Shown piece by piece: positions 24,325-32,274 of a stretch of DNA of 43,065 bases (the stretch's first letter is position 1; every line of letters begins with the position of its first letter). Made by a program: the position numbers and the translations under genes. This DNA comes from Acidobacteriota bacterium (GTDB lineage Bacteria > Acidobacteriota > Vicinamibacteria > Vicinamibacterales > Fen-181). A model generated the notes under the pieces. It had not been told where the DNA came from. It made no database searches and worked only from the letters and a program-made list of their open reading frames with translations. Location of the stretch: NCBI GenBank assembly GCA_025363775.1, contig JANYLG010000085.1, positions 1-43,065 of the forward strand. Direction: 5' to 3'.

Positions 24325-27177
24325 ATGACACGCAGGACGATCGCCCGGTTCTGGTGGTGCCTCGCCGTGGTCGTGGCGGCTGCTGCCGCCGCGAGCGCCC
24401 AGGACAAGCCGGCACCGGGCCCCGCGCAGACCGTGACGCTCGATCGACCCGTGGCCGTCGATCCGCGCATCACCATCGGCTACCTGTCGAACGGCCTCCG
24501 GTACTACATCCGGGCCAACGCCCGGCCCTCGCAGCGCGCTGAGCTCCGGCTCGTCGTGAACGCCGGGTCGGTGATGGAGGAGCCGGACCAGGTGGGCCTC
24601 GCCCACTTCATCGAGCACATGGCGTTCAACGGCAGCGAGAACTTCGCCAAGCAGGACCTCATCCGGTTCATGGAATCGATCGGGATGCGCCTCGGCCCCG
24701 GCGTGAACGCGAACACGTCGTTCGACGAGACGGTCTACATGCTGCACGTCCCCACCGACAACCCCGAGGCGATGCAGAAGGCGTTCCTGTTCTTTGCCGA
24801 CGTCGCCCATCGCCTGTCGTTCGACGCCGACGCGATCGACAAGGAACGCGGCGTCATCATCGAGGAATGGCGGCAGGGACGCGGCGCGGCGGCGCGCATG
24901 CAGGACCAGCAGTTCCCCGTGCTCCTGAAGGGCTCCCGCTACGCCGAGCGCGTGCCGATCGGCACCAAGGAGAACCTCGAGCGCTTCAAGCCAGAAGCGC
25001 TGAAACGCTTCTACACGACCTGGTATCGCCCTGACCTGATGGCCGTCATCGCGGTCGGCGATTTCAACAAGAACGACGTGGAGCGGCTCATCAGGGAGCA
25101 GTTCGGCCGAATCCCCGTGGCCGAGGAACGGAAGCCGCGACCCGCCTTCGACGTCCCGGACCACCCGGACACGCTCTACGCCATCGCCACCGACCCGGAA
25201 GCCACCATGACGACGGTGGCGCTCTACAACATGCTTCCCCTCCGCGAGCAGACGACGGTAGGGGCATACAGGCAGCGGCAGATCGAGCGGCTCCACGTCG
25301 GGATGCTGAACGCCAGGCTCGCGGAGCTGGCCATCAAGCCCGACGCTCCGTTCATGAGGGCGGGCATCCAGCGCGGTATCTTCGTGCGAACGAAGGAAAC
25401 GGCGTCGTTGATGGCGCTGGTCAAAGAGGACGGCATTGCCCGCGGCCTGACGGCGCTGGTCACCGAGTCGGCCAGAGCCGCGCGGTTCGGGTTCACGCCT
25501 GGCGAACTCGAGAGGGAGCGCGTCGAGGTGCTGCGCGGTTACGAGAGCGCGTTTGCCGAGCGCGACAAGGAAGAGTCGGCGGATCTGGCCGCCGAGTTCG
25601 TCCGGGCCTTTACCCAGCAGGAGCCGACACCGGGCATGCCGTATGAGTACGGCCTGGTCCAGCGCTTCCTGCCCGAAATCACCCTCGAAGAGGTCAACAA
25701 GGTGGCCCGGGACTGGACCAGCGGCAGCCGCGTCGTCCTGGTCAACGCGCCGAAGAAGGACGGGCTGGCGGTTCCCGACAGCACACAACTGGCCGCGGCC
25801 ATGAAAAGCGCCATGAGCGGCGACATCAAGCCGTATGTGGACGTCGCCACCACCCGGTCGCTGATGGAGCGCCTGCCCGAACCGGGCAGGGTCGTCAAGA
25901 CGACGACGCGGGATCGGTTCATGCTCACCGAGTGGGAGCTTTCAAACGGCGTGAAGGTTGTGCTGGTGCCGACCAGTTTCAGGCAGGACGAGGTGGTCTT
26001 GCGCGCCACCAGCCCTGGCGGCACCTCGCTCGCGGGCGACAAGGACTACGTGGCGGCCGTGACCGCCGCGCAGGTCGTTGGCGCGGGAGGCGTCGGCCCG
26101 TTCGACGTCATCCAGCTCCGGAACGCGTTGTCCGGCAAGGCCGCGTCGGTGACGCCGTTCATCAACGACACCGAAGAAGGGCTCGGCGGGATCGCCTCCC
26201 CCAAGGATCTCGAGACGCTCTTCCAGCTCGTGTACCTGAGTTTCACCCAGCCGCGGGCCGACGCGGCGGCCTTCGGCGTGATGACCGCGCAGGCGAAGGC
26301 GATGCTCGCCAACCAGCAGGCCAGTCCCGAATGGACGTTCAGGCAGACGCTGGAAACCGCCCTCACGCAGAACCACTACCGTGCGCGGCCCATGACGTCG
26401 CAGATGGTGGACGAGATGGACCTGCAGCGCTCGTTCGCGTTCTACAAGGACCGTTTCGCGGACGCAAGCGACTTCACCTTCGTGTTCACCGGGAGTTTCG
26501 ACCTCGCGACGATCAAGCCGCTGGTCGAGCGCTACCTGGGCGCGCTGCCCTCGCTGGGCAGGCGCGAGACCTGGAAGAACGACGGCGTCACCCCGCCGAA
26601 GGGCGTCGTGGAGAAAGTGGTTCGGAAAGGGATCGAGCCGAAGAGCCAGGCGGCCATCGTCTTCACCGGCCCGATCCAGTTCGACTCGGCGCACGAGGTC
26701 GCCCTCGACGCGCTGTCGCTGGTGCTCGAGGGGCGGTTGCGCCGCTCCCTGCGGGAAGCGCTGCGCGGCACCTACGGAGTCGAAGTCGGGGCCCGGGCGT
26801 CGAAGATCCCCGAGGCCCGGTACAGCGTCACCGTGGAATTCGGCTGCGACCCGGATCGCACCGAGGAACTCGTGGCGACGCTCTTCAAGGAAATCGAGCG
26901 GCTGAAGGCCCAGGGGCCGACCGAGGCCGAGGTGGGCGACGCGCGCGAGGCCATGATGGTGGCCCACCGCACGGACCTCGCGGAAAACGCCCGTCTCGCG
27001 GCGAAGATCGTGGACCGCTACGAGATGTCCGAGGACGTCGCGCAGTTCTTCGACCTGCCTGGCGAGTTCCTGAAGGTGAACGCGGGCGCCGTCCAGGACG
27101 CGGCGCGGCGTTACCTGAACACCGCCAACTACGTGCGAGTGACGATGTTCCCCGAGACCGGCGGCCAGAAGAAGTAG
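24325..27177 (+). CDS. Secreted M16-family zinc peptidase
   Basis: A 950-residue pitrilysin/insulinase-type peptidase. A signal peptide (RFWWCLAVVVAAAAAASAQ) leads into a first catalytic domain with HFIEH (His94, Glu97, His98) and the third ligand in the KERGVIIEEW helix near 174-181. LKGSRYAERVPIGTKEN and FYTTWYRPDLMAVI are conserved core segments. The second half (from about residue 535: TEWELSNGVKVVLVP) is an M16 domain without HxxEH, as usual for the non-catalytic half. It should degrade peptides in the periplasm. ATG 24325 gives the best signal peptide; GTG 24310 is an alternative. It is divergent from sucA. Confidence 0.93.
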   Translation: MTRRTIARFWWCLAVVVAAAAAASAQDKPAPGPAQTVTLDRPVAVDPRITIGYLSNGLRYYIRANARPSQRAELRLVVNAGSVMEEPDQVGLAHFIEHMAFNGSENFAKQDLIRFMESIGMRLGPGVNANTSFDETVYMLHVPTDNPEAMQKAFLFFADVAHRLSFDADAIDKERGVIIEEWRQGRGAAARMQDQQFPVLLKGSRYAERVPIGTKENLERFKPEALKRFYTTWYRPDLMAVIAVGDFNKNDVERLIREQFGRIPVAEERKPRPAFDVPDHPDTLYAIATDPEATMTTVALYNMLPLREQTTVGAYRQRQIERLHVGMLNARLAELAIKPDAPFMRAGIQRGIFVRTKETASLMALVKEDGIARGLTALVTESARAARFGFTPGELERERVEVLRGYESAFAERDKEESADLAAEFVRAFTQQEPTPGMPYEYGLVQRFLPEITLEEVNKVARDWTSGSRVVLVNAPKKDGLAVPDSTQLAAAMKSAMSGDIKPYVDVATTRSLMERLPEPGRVVKTTTRDRFMLTEWELSNGVKVVLVPTSFRQDEVVLRATSPGGTSLAGDKDYVAAVTAAQVVGAGGVGPFDVIQLRNALSGKAASVTPFINDTEEGLGGIASPKDLETLFQLVYLSFTQPRADAAAFGVMTAQAKAMLANQQASPEWTFRQTLETALTQNHYRARPMTSQMVDEMDLQRSFAFYKDRFADASDFTFVFTGSFDLATIKPLVERYLGALPSLGRRETWKNDGVTPPKGVVEKVVRKGIEPKSQAAIVFTGPIQFDSAHEVALDALSLVLEGRLRRSLREALRGTYGVEVGARASKIPEARYSVTVEFGCDPDRTEELVATLFKEIERLKAQGPTEAEVGDAREAMMVAHRTDLAENARLAAKIVDRYEMSEDVAQFFDLPGEFLKVNAGAVQDAARRYLNTANYVRVTMFPETGGQKK

Positions 27178-27562
27178 ACGAAGACGATGACGCCCGCCAC
27201 CAGCGCCCCCCGGCGGCCACGACCATCGCGATTCGCCGCCAGCCGACCTCGGCCACCGAGCCGACACTCGTAACACGTCCGGGCACGTGTGTCCTTTCGA
27301 GCGCGGTCCGCCCCCGACGTTCTTCGCCGCCGCTGTGATATACTCTCACAGTCAGGTTGGGTAAGAGCACTCCGCTCTGTCCGCGTTCGAGTCGAAGTGA
27401 GCCACACGGTCTCACTTCCCCGGCACACGGCATCAGTCAGGAAGAGCCTTTCTCCATCCCGCTCGAGGGCCGCATCCGGACCCTGGGCGATCGGTATCCC
27501 GATGAACGGACGTTGACGGTCCGCCATCACCATCCACCCCGCAAGCGGGTAGGAGATTAGGC
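27178..27562 (+). promoter_or_regulatory. Long structured leader of the RRM gene
   Basis: A 385-base stretch without a gene. TATACT at 27339-27344 is a good -10 box with a poor -35, implying a leader of about 210 bases before the RNA-binding protein. The leader contains a perfect hairpin GAAGTGAG (27394-27401) / CTCACTTC (27411-27418) with a 9-base loop, a smaller AGAGC/GCTCT hairpin at about 27364-27378, and a clear GGAGA ribosome site. Long leaders are typical of cold-inducible RNA-binding protein genes. The upstream 27178-27330 part shows nothing recognisable. Confidence 0.5.
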
Positions 27563-27874
27563 ATGGGTCGAAAACTCTACGTTGGAAATCTGCCGTACGA
27601 AGTCGGCGAAGCGGACCTTCAGCAGCTGTTCGGCGCGGCGGGGACCGTTGAATCGGTCAACGTCATGCGCGACATGGCCACAGGCCGGGCGCGCGGGTTC
27701 GCGTTCATCGAGATGAGCACGGACGAAGAAGCCCAGAAGGCAATCACCCAGTTCAACGAGCACTCGATGGGCGGGCGCAACCTCACAGTCAACGAGGCGC
27801 GTCCCAAGCCCGAGCGTTCGGGCGGCTTCGGCGGCGGCGGTGGCAACCGGCGCCGGTCCGAACCGCGCTGGTAG
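27563..27874 (+). CDS. RRM-domain RNA-binding protein
   Basis: A 103-residue protein with one RNA recognition motif: RNP2 KLYVGNLPYEV (4-14) and RNP1 ARGFAFIEM (43-51), followed by a glycine-rich, basic tail (SGGFGGGGGNRRRSEPRW). Bacterial proteins of this type (cyanobacterial Rbp-like) bind single-stranded RNA and are often induced by cold or stress. ATG 27563 follows TAGGAGA. A long leader and a strong terminator flank the gene, so it is monocistronic. Confidence 0.93.
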   Translation: MGRKLYVGNLPYEVGEADLQQLFGAAGTVESVNVMRDMATGRARGFAFIEMSTDEEAQKAITQFNEHSMGGRNLTVNEARPKPERSGGFGGGGGNRRRSEPRW

Positions 27875-27956
27875 CGATGGCGGCGGCGGGCGTCACAACC
27901 TGACGTCCCGCTGCGACGCCGGGCATCGGCCCGACGAGTCTCGCGCCAACTGACCC

Positions 27957-28017
27957 GGGGACGGTTCTTTCGAGGGTGCCGCATGTGCACCATCTCGAAA
28001 GGAACGTCCCCGTTTTT
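27957..28017 (+). terminator. Strong intrinsic terminator after RRM gene
   Basis: GGGGAC-GGTTC-TTTCGAG (27957-27974) pairs with CTCGAAA-GGAAC-GTCCCC (27994-28011), an 18-pair stem with one offset base, and is followed at once by TTTTT (28013-28017). It lies about 80 bases after the stop. The GGGGACGGTTC / GGAACGTCCCC arms also resemble dispersed REP-type repeats. Confidence 0.75.
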
Positions 28018-28110
28018 CGTTTCCCCCTCATCAATTGATTCCTTGCGGGGTTCTTTGCGAACGCGATTGAAGCGACGGCAGATCAACAACAAAGACTGGA
28101 GAAACAAGCG

Positions 28111-28839
28111 ATGACTCGGATCACCGAAATTGCTGCCGATCTCTATCAGATTTCTACGTTCATTCCCGAAGTGAATCTCCAATTCAATCAGTTTCTCGTA
28201 CGCGACGAACAGCCTTTGCTGTTTCACACGGGGATGAACAGGTTGTTTCCGGTCGTGCGGGACGCCGTGGCCACGTTGATCCCACCCTCACAGATCCGGT
28301 GGATCGGCTTCAGTCATTTCGAGGCCGATGAATGTGGCGCCCTCACCGCATGGCAGACTCTCGCGCCCTCCGCGACGGGCGTGTGCAGTCTGGTCGCCAA
28401 GTTGGTGAGTGTCGACGATGTGGTGGCTCTCCGCCCGGCGCAGGCCCTGGCAGATGGCGAACAGCTCTGTACCGGGACGTATCGTTTTCGCTTTCTTCAG
28501 ACGCCCCATGTCCCCCACTGCTGGGAGTCGGGGCTGCTGTTCGAGGAAACACAGGGCACCCTGTTGTGTTCCGACCTGTTCCATCAGAACGGGGACGGCG
28601 AGCCAAGCACGAGCGCGGACGTTGTGGGCCCTTTCAAACGGATGTTAGTCGACTATCAGCACGGGCCTTTTGCCAACTACTTGCCCTATACATCCCACAC
28701 AGAAGCGACGCTGCAACGGCTGGCAGCGCTCAAGCCCCGCACTCTGGCCACGATGCACGGGTCGACGTTTGTTGGGGATGGCGAACAGGCCTTTGCCGAC
28801 CTTGCACAGGCCATGAAAGACGTTCTTGCGGGACACTAA
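28111..28839 (+). CDS. Di-iron metallo-beta-lactamase-fold protein (flavodiiron/ODP-like)
   Basis: A 242-residue metallo-beta-lactamase-fold protein. The metal set is His69-x-Glu71-x-Asp73 (SHFEADECG), His133 or His136 (TPHVPHCW), Asp155 (LLCSDLFHQ) and His216 (ATMHGSTF). Glu in place of the second His, and the Asp155-to-His216 spacing, match the di-iron site of flavodiiron and oxygen-binding di-iron proteins. There is no flavodoxin domain, so an electron donor or a non-redox role is open. The codon choice is less GC-biased than in neighbours, which hints at transfer. The DapB-like gene begins 10 bases downstream; the two are surely co-transcribed. Confidence 0.82.
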   Translation: MTRITEIAADLYQISTFIPEVNLQFNQFLVRDEQPLLFHTGMNRLFPVVRDAVATLIPPSQIRWIGFSHFEADECGALTAWQTLAPSATGVCSLVAKLVSVDDVVALRPAQALADGEQLCTGTYRFRFLQTPHVPHCWESGLLFEETQGTLLCSDLFHQNGDGEPSTSADVVGPFKRMLVDYQHGPFANYLPYTSHTEATLQRLAALKPRTLATMHGSTFVGDGEQAFADLAQAMKDVLAGH

Positions 28840-28849
28840 GGCACATTCC

Positions 28850-29650
28850 ATGGTGCTCAAAGTATGTCTGGCGGGGGCAACCGGTTGGGCGGGTTCCGAG
28901 CTTGCACGCTCGATTGCGAACACTGCGGACCTCGTCCTTGTCGCTGCGGTCGCACGCACGCACGCCGGCCGTGTCCTGGGCGAGGTACTGGGCGAGCCGC
29001 GCCTCACCGGTCATATTTACGCCTCGGCCGCAGAGGCGCTCGCCAATCCCTGCGACGTCTTTGTCGAGTACACCAAACCGGATAGCGCCAAGACCCACAT
29101 CCTGACCGCGCTCGAGCACGGGGCGCACGTCGTGGTGGGAACCTCCGGACTCACGGAAAGCGATTTCGCGCAGATCGACGTCGTCGCGCGCCAACAGCAT
29201 CGTGGGGTACTCGCCTGTGGCAACTTTGCCTTGACGGTCGTGCTGCTCCAGAAGTTTGCCGAAGCCGCGGCCCGGCTCATCCCTCAATGGGAGATCATCG
29301 ACTATGCGCGCGACGACAAAGTCGACGCACCGAGCGGTACCGCTCGCGAGCTTGCGTTTCGCTTGTCGAAAGTGCGCAACCCTGAGCCCACGGTTCCTCT
29401 CGCGAGGACGGTCGGCCCCCGAGAGACCCGAGGCGCCACAGTGTCCGGCTCTCAGGTTCACTCCATTCGTCTGCCCGGTTACGTGATCAGCGCCGAGATC
29501 ATCTTCGGGATGCCGGATCAAACGCTGACGATCCGTCACGACTCGGGGAACAGCGCACGCCCGTACGCGGACGGGGCTCTGCTCGCCATTCGGAAGGTCT
29601 CTACGCTCGTTGGCGTCCATCGCGGTCTGGACTCCGTGCTCGATCTCTGA
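28850..29650 (+). CDS. DapB-like dehydrogenase lacking the catalytic His pair
   Basis: A 266-residue protein with the fold of 4-hydroxy-tetrahydrodipicolinate reductase. CLAGATGWAGSELARSI is the nucleotide-binding turn, GTSGLTESDF and CGNFALTVVLLQKFA are family blocks, KVDAPSGTA (157-165) is the substrate loop, and SIRLPGYVISAEIIFG and RHDSGNSARPYADG match the C-terminal half. Just before KVDAPSGTA, DapB enzymes have HH (catalytic); here the residues are Ala153-Arg154. It is therefore unlikely to be the lysine-pathway enzyme and may act on another substrate. ATG 28850 was chosen, 10 bases after the di-iron protein stop. No other lysine genes lie nearby. Confidence 0.82.
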   Translation: MVLKVCLAGATGWAGSELARSIANTADLVLVAAVARTHAGRVLGEVLGEPRLTGHIYASAAEALANPCDVFVEYTKPDSAKTHILTALEHGAHVVVGTSGLTESDFAQIDVVARQQHRGVLACGNFALTVVLLQKFAEAAARLIPQWEIIDYARDDKVDAPSGTARELAFRLSKVRNPEPTVPLARTVGPRETRGATVSGSQVHSIRLPGYVISAEIIFGMPDQTLTIRHDSGNSARPYADGALLAIRKVSTLVGVHRGLDSVLDL

Positions 29651-29791
29651 CCCAGGGTGGAACGGCGTGAATGGCGACGATGACACCCAACCGTCCGCGG
29701 CAGCGGACCCGCCGCAAGCGGCGCGCCGCTCTGCGGGCACGTTCGGCGGACATCCGGGGAGAGAACCGGATTGACACGACGGCCCGATAAC

Positions 29792-29807
29792 GTACGTGGT
29801 CACGTAC
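29792..29807. promoter_or_regulatory. Orphan operator-like palindrome
   Basis: GTACGTG-gt-CACGTAC is a perfect 16-base palindrome, with TTGACA (29771-29776) 15 bases to its left. It resembles toxin-antitoxin operators but no gene starts next to it on either strand; the closest rightward frame stops after a few codons. Confidence 0.4.
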
Positions 29808-29894
29808 CTACTGAGGATGTCCCGATGGCCGGGCGGAAGTAGCACGCCAGGGTTCGGCTTCAACGCTCGCGTTTCCTGGCAGGAATCGGTTGGG

Positions 29895-30329
29895 TTACCG
29901 AGCCGCAAACGGGTTGCGGACGTGAACGCCCCGAATCGTCTGGCCGTCGTTCAGGTCCTCGGTCCACAGTGTGTCGCAGCCCGATTCGGCGGCCGCCCGC
30001 AGCACCATCGCGTCCCAGAAACTCAGACGTGCCTGTCTCTGGAGATCGATCGCCGCGAGGACGTCATCGACCGTTGGCGAGAACACTCGCCAGGCGGCAA
30101 ACTCCCGAATCCGATCAGCCGCCTCGTCTACCGAGAGTGGACGAGCGACGCGGCGGGTGACGGTCACGAAGAACTCCTGCAGCACCTGCACGCTCAGGCA
30201 CCCAGTGCCGGTCTGCCAGACCCGTTCGAGCAGTGTCCTGGCCGCCGTCTGCTTGATGCCTGCCGAAGAGTCGAAGGCGTAGACGAGGACATTGGTGTCG
30301 ACGAACTCGCGCGACGCTTCACCGCTCAT
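29895..30329 (-). CDS. vapC: PIN-domain toxin, VapC family
   Basis: A 144-residue PIN protein. REFVDTNVLVYAFDSS carries the first acidic residue, LSVQVLQEFFVTVTRR the second, LSFWDAMVLRAA the third and TLWTEDLNDGQ the last, which is the classic VapC set. ATG 30329 or ATG 30338 could start it; both overlap the end of the antitoxin gene, by 11 or 20 bases. It is a type II toxin, an RNA-cleaving nuclease held by the antitoxin encoded upstream. Confidence 0.9.
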   Translation of the reverse strand: MSGEASREFVDTNVLVYAFDSSAGIKQTAARTLLERVWQTGTGCLSVQVLQEFFVTVTRRVARPLSVDEAADRIREFAAWRVFSPTVDDVLAAIDLQRQARLSFWDAMVLRAAAESGCDTLWTEDLNDGQTIRGVHVRNPFAAR

Positions 30330-30564
30330 GGAGATCATCGCGGGACCATGAGGGGCGCCCGCCGGTGCCGAGCGACCGAGGCGCACGCAAGGCGGCGAGC
30401 GATCGCCGCCGCGCCGTCGCATAGCGCCGATCCTCGTCCGTGAGGCGAGCGAGCGCCGCCGCCATCAGCGCCGACATTGAGGTGTCGCGTTCCGCAGCGA
30501 GCCGCTTCACCCGCTTCAGCAGTTCCGAGGGAAGACGCAGAGTGACGTTCTGGACCTCAGCCAC
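30319..30564 (-). CDS. Ribbon-helix-helix antitoxin
   Basis: An 81-residue protein starting at GTG 30564. VQNVTLRLPSELLKRVKRLA and RDTSMSALMAAALARL form the strand-helix-helix of CopG-type antitoxins; the remaining Arg-rich tail would contact the toxin. The start is supported by two direct GTTTTCGTG repeats around it. The toxin gene overlaps its end. Longer in-frame starts lie upstream of these repeats and look unlikely. Confidence 0.85.
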   Translation of the reverse strand: MAEVQNVTLRLPSELLKRVKRLAAERDTSMSALMAAALARLTDEDRRYATARRRSLAALRAPRSLGTGGRPSWSRDDLHER

Positions 30565-30587
30565 GAAAACGAGTGTAGCACGAAAAC
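30562..30587 (-). promoter_or_regulatory. Direct-repeat operator overlapping the antitoxin start
   Basis: CACGAAAAC occurs at 30562-30570 and 30579-30587 (GTTTTCGTG on the coding strand), 17 bases apart. The inner copy contains the GTG start codon. TACACT between them (30572-30577) could be the -10 box. Likely antitoxin-binding sites. Confidence 0.45.
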
Positions 30588-30752
30588 GCGTGCATCGTGG
30601 CGATCCGTGGGCCACGCTTGGGATGGCCGCTCCCAATGATGGGGCGATATGATCCAACAGGAACCGACAAGATGAGCCAACTGCACCGCATCACGACCCG
30701 ACCCGGGCAGTGAGGGGCGTTCCTCCAGCGGGTTGGAGGAGATGGCGCGCGG

Positions 30753-32117
30753 CTACGGTTGCCGCGAACCGGCCGCCGGCTGCTTGTAGATCTTGCCGTC
30801 CTTCATCACGAACGCGACCTTCTGGAGCGTCGTGATGTCGGCGGTCGGATCGCCGGAGACTGCGACGAGATCGGCGAGCAGCCCCGGCTTGATCGTGCCG
30901 ATCCGCTCCTCGAGCCGCATCACCTTGGCGTTCACGGCCGTGGCAGCGAGCAGAACCTGTGCGGGCGTCATCCCGTCGCGCACCATCCACTCGGCCTCGC
31001 GGTAGTCCTCGCCGTGTGAATACACGCCCACGTCGCCGCCGAGACCGATGACGACGTGGTTCTTCAGGGCGAGCTGGAACGCCTGCTTCGCCTGCTCCAT
31101 CGATCGCGTCGGGGGGCCGCCTCGCGTGTAGGCGCCCGAGTACTCGGCCGAAGCCTCCGCGGCGGTGAGCGTGGGAAAGAACGCCACGTTGCGTTCGGCC
31201 ATCATCCTGAAGACCTCGTCCGTGCCGCCGTAGCCGTGCTCGATCGTGTCCACGCCTGCCACGACCGCGCGCCGCATGCCCTCGGCGGTCGACGCGTGAG
31301 CCGAGACCGGCTTGCCGGCGCTCCGCGCCTCGTAGACCAGGGCCTTCAATTCGTCCTCGGTGAAGGTCGGGACCGACGGCCCGGTGCCGCGCCGATAGTC
31401 CGCGTAGACCTTCACCCAGTCGGCGCCGTGTCCCACCTGCTCTCGCACCGCCTTGAGCACCTCGGGGACTCCGCTCGCCTCCTGAGCGCCCTTCGGCGTG
31501 TCCACGTTGGGCGCGAAGCCGGAGGGGCCGGGGCCGTAGCTGGCGGTCGCGACGATCGCGCGGGTGGCGACGAACAGGCGCGGGCCGGGAATCAGCCCTT
31601 CGTTGATCGCGCGCTGCACGGAGACGTCGGCGTATCCCGCGCCCTCGGTGCCCAGGTCACGGATGGTCGTGAACCCGGCGAGCAACGTCCGCTCGCAGTG
31701 CCGCACCGCCTCGATCGTGCGATAGGCTTCCGGCTCCTTCAACACCTGGTCGTTCCACACCGTCTCGTTGTAGGCGTGCAGGAAGATGTGCGTGTGGGCC
31801 TCGATGAGGCCGGGCAGGAGCGTCATCCCGGGCAGGTCGATCGCGCGCGCATCGGGCGGCGCGTTCACCGTGGACGAGGGACCGACGGCGGCGATCATGT
31901 TGCCGGTGACAAGGACGACCCAGCCCGGGTGGGCCTGGTCGCTGGTCGCGTCGAACACCTGCTGCGGGCGAAGCAGCCAGCTGGCGGCTGGCGGCGGCGC
32001 CTGCACGGGCGGCGGCGCCTGCGGTCGCTGCGCACGCAGGTCGATGGCCGGCACGACGGCCCACAAGGTCACGGCAAGAAACAGGCTCGCAGACAACGCC
32101 CGGAATGTTCGCTTCAT
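30753..32117 (-). CDS. Secreted amidohydrolase (imidazolonepropionase-like)
   Basis: A 454-residue metal-dependent hydrolase. A signal peptide ([20 protein letters not shown]) and a proline-rich linker precede the domain. Metal ligands are visible: HTH in [10 protein letters not shown], Lys in [10 protein letters not shown], His in PVSAHAST, His in DTIEHGYGG, and Asp in [15 protein letters not shown]. The C-terminal beta-sandwich ends [15 protein letters not shown] and KDGKIYKQ. Members include secreted prolidase-like and dipeptide-cleaving enzymes; the substrate cannot be read. It is divergent from the barrel protein gene and appears to be a single-gene unit. Confidence 0.9.
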   Translation of the reverse strand: MKRTFRALSASLFLAVTLWAVVPAIDLRAQRPQAPPPVQAPPPAASWLLRPQQVFDATSDQAHPGWVVLVTGNMIAAVGPSSTVNAPPDARAIDLPGMTLLPGLIEAHTHIFLHAYNETVWNDQVLKEPEAYRTIEAVRHCERTLLAGFTTIRDLGTEGAGYADVSVQRAINEGLIPGPRLFVATRAIVATASYGPGPSGFAPNVDTPKGAQEASGVPEVLKAVREQVGHGADWVKVYADYRRGTGPSVPTFTEDELKALVYEARSAGKPVSAHASTAEGMRRAVVAGVDTIEHGYGGTDEVFRMMAERNVAFFPTLTAAEASAEYSGAYTRGGPPTRSMEQAKQAFQLALKNHVVIGLGGDVGVYSHGEDYREAEWMVRDGMTPAQVLLAATAVNAKVMRLEERIGTIKPGLLADLVAVSGDPTADITTLQKVAFVMKDGKIYKQPAAGSRQP

Positions 32118-32255
32118 GAATAGGGATTATACGCGCCGATTCGACGCCGGCAAGAGCGAGATCGGAAAAGAACCTCTACCCGAAGGCGCCTGACATGCGG
32201 CAGGTGGCCACGCAGCTCTCGAGAGGATGAGGGTCGAGGGGATTCCGATCCCCGC

Positions 32256-32261
32256 TATACT
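32256..32261 (+). promoter_or_regulatory. -10 box TATACT of the sensor operon
   Basis: TATACT lies 13 bases before ATG 32275. It supports ATG 32275 over an in-frame ATG at 32227, which would be upstream of the promoter. The -35 region is weak. Confidence 0.45.
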
Positions 32262-32274
32262 GGACCCATCTCTA

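Noticed and set aside
24166-25788. An open frame of 540 codons on the minus strand that extends sucA upstream
   Set aside because: It is exactly antisense to the M16 peptidase, its product is His/Arg/Leu-rich without family motifs, and sucA has a proper ATG at 24165. Long antisense frames are expected at this GC content.
28850-29650. Naming the gene dapB as the lysine-pathway enzyme
   Set aside because: The catalytic HH pair is replaced by Ala-Arg and no lysine genes are near, so the functional name is not supported.
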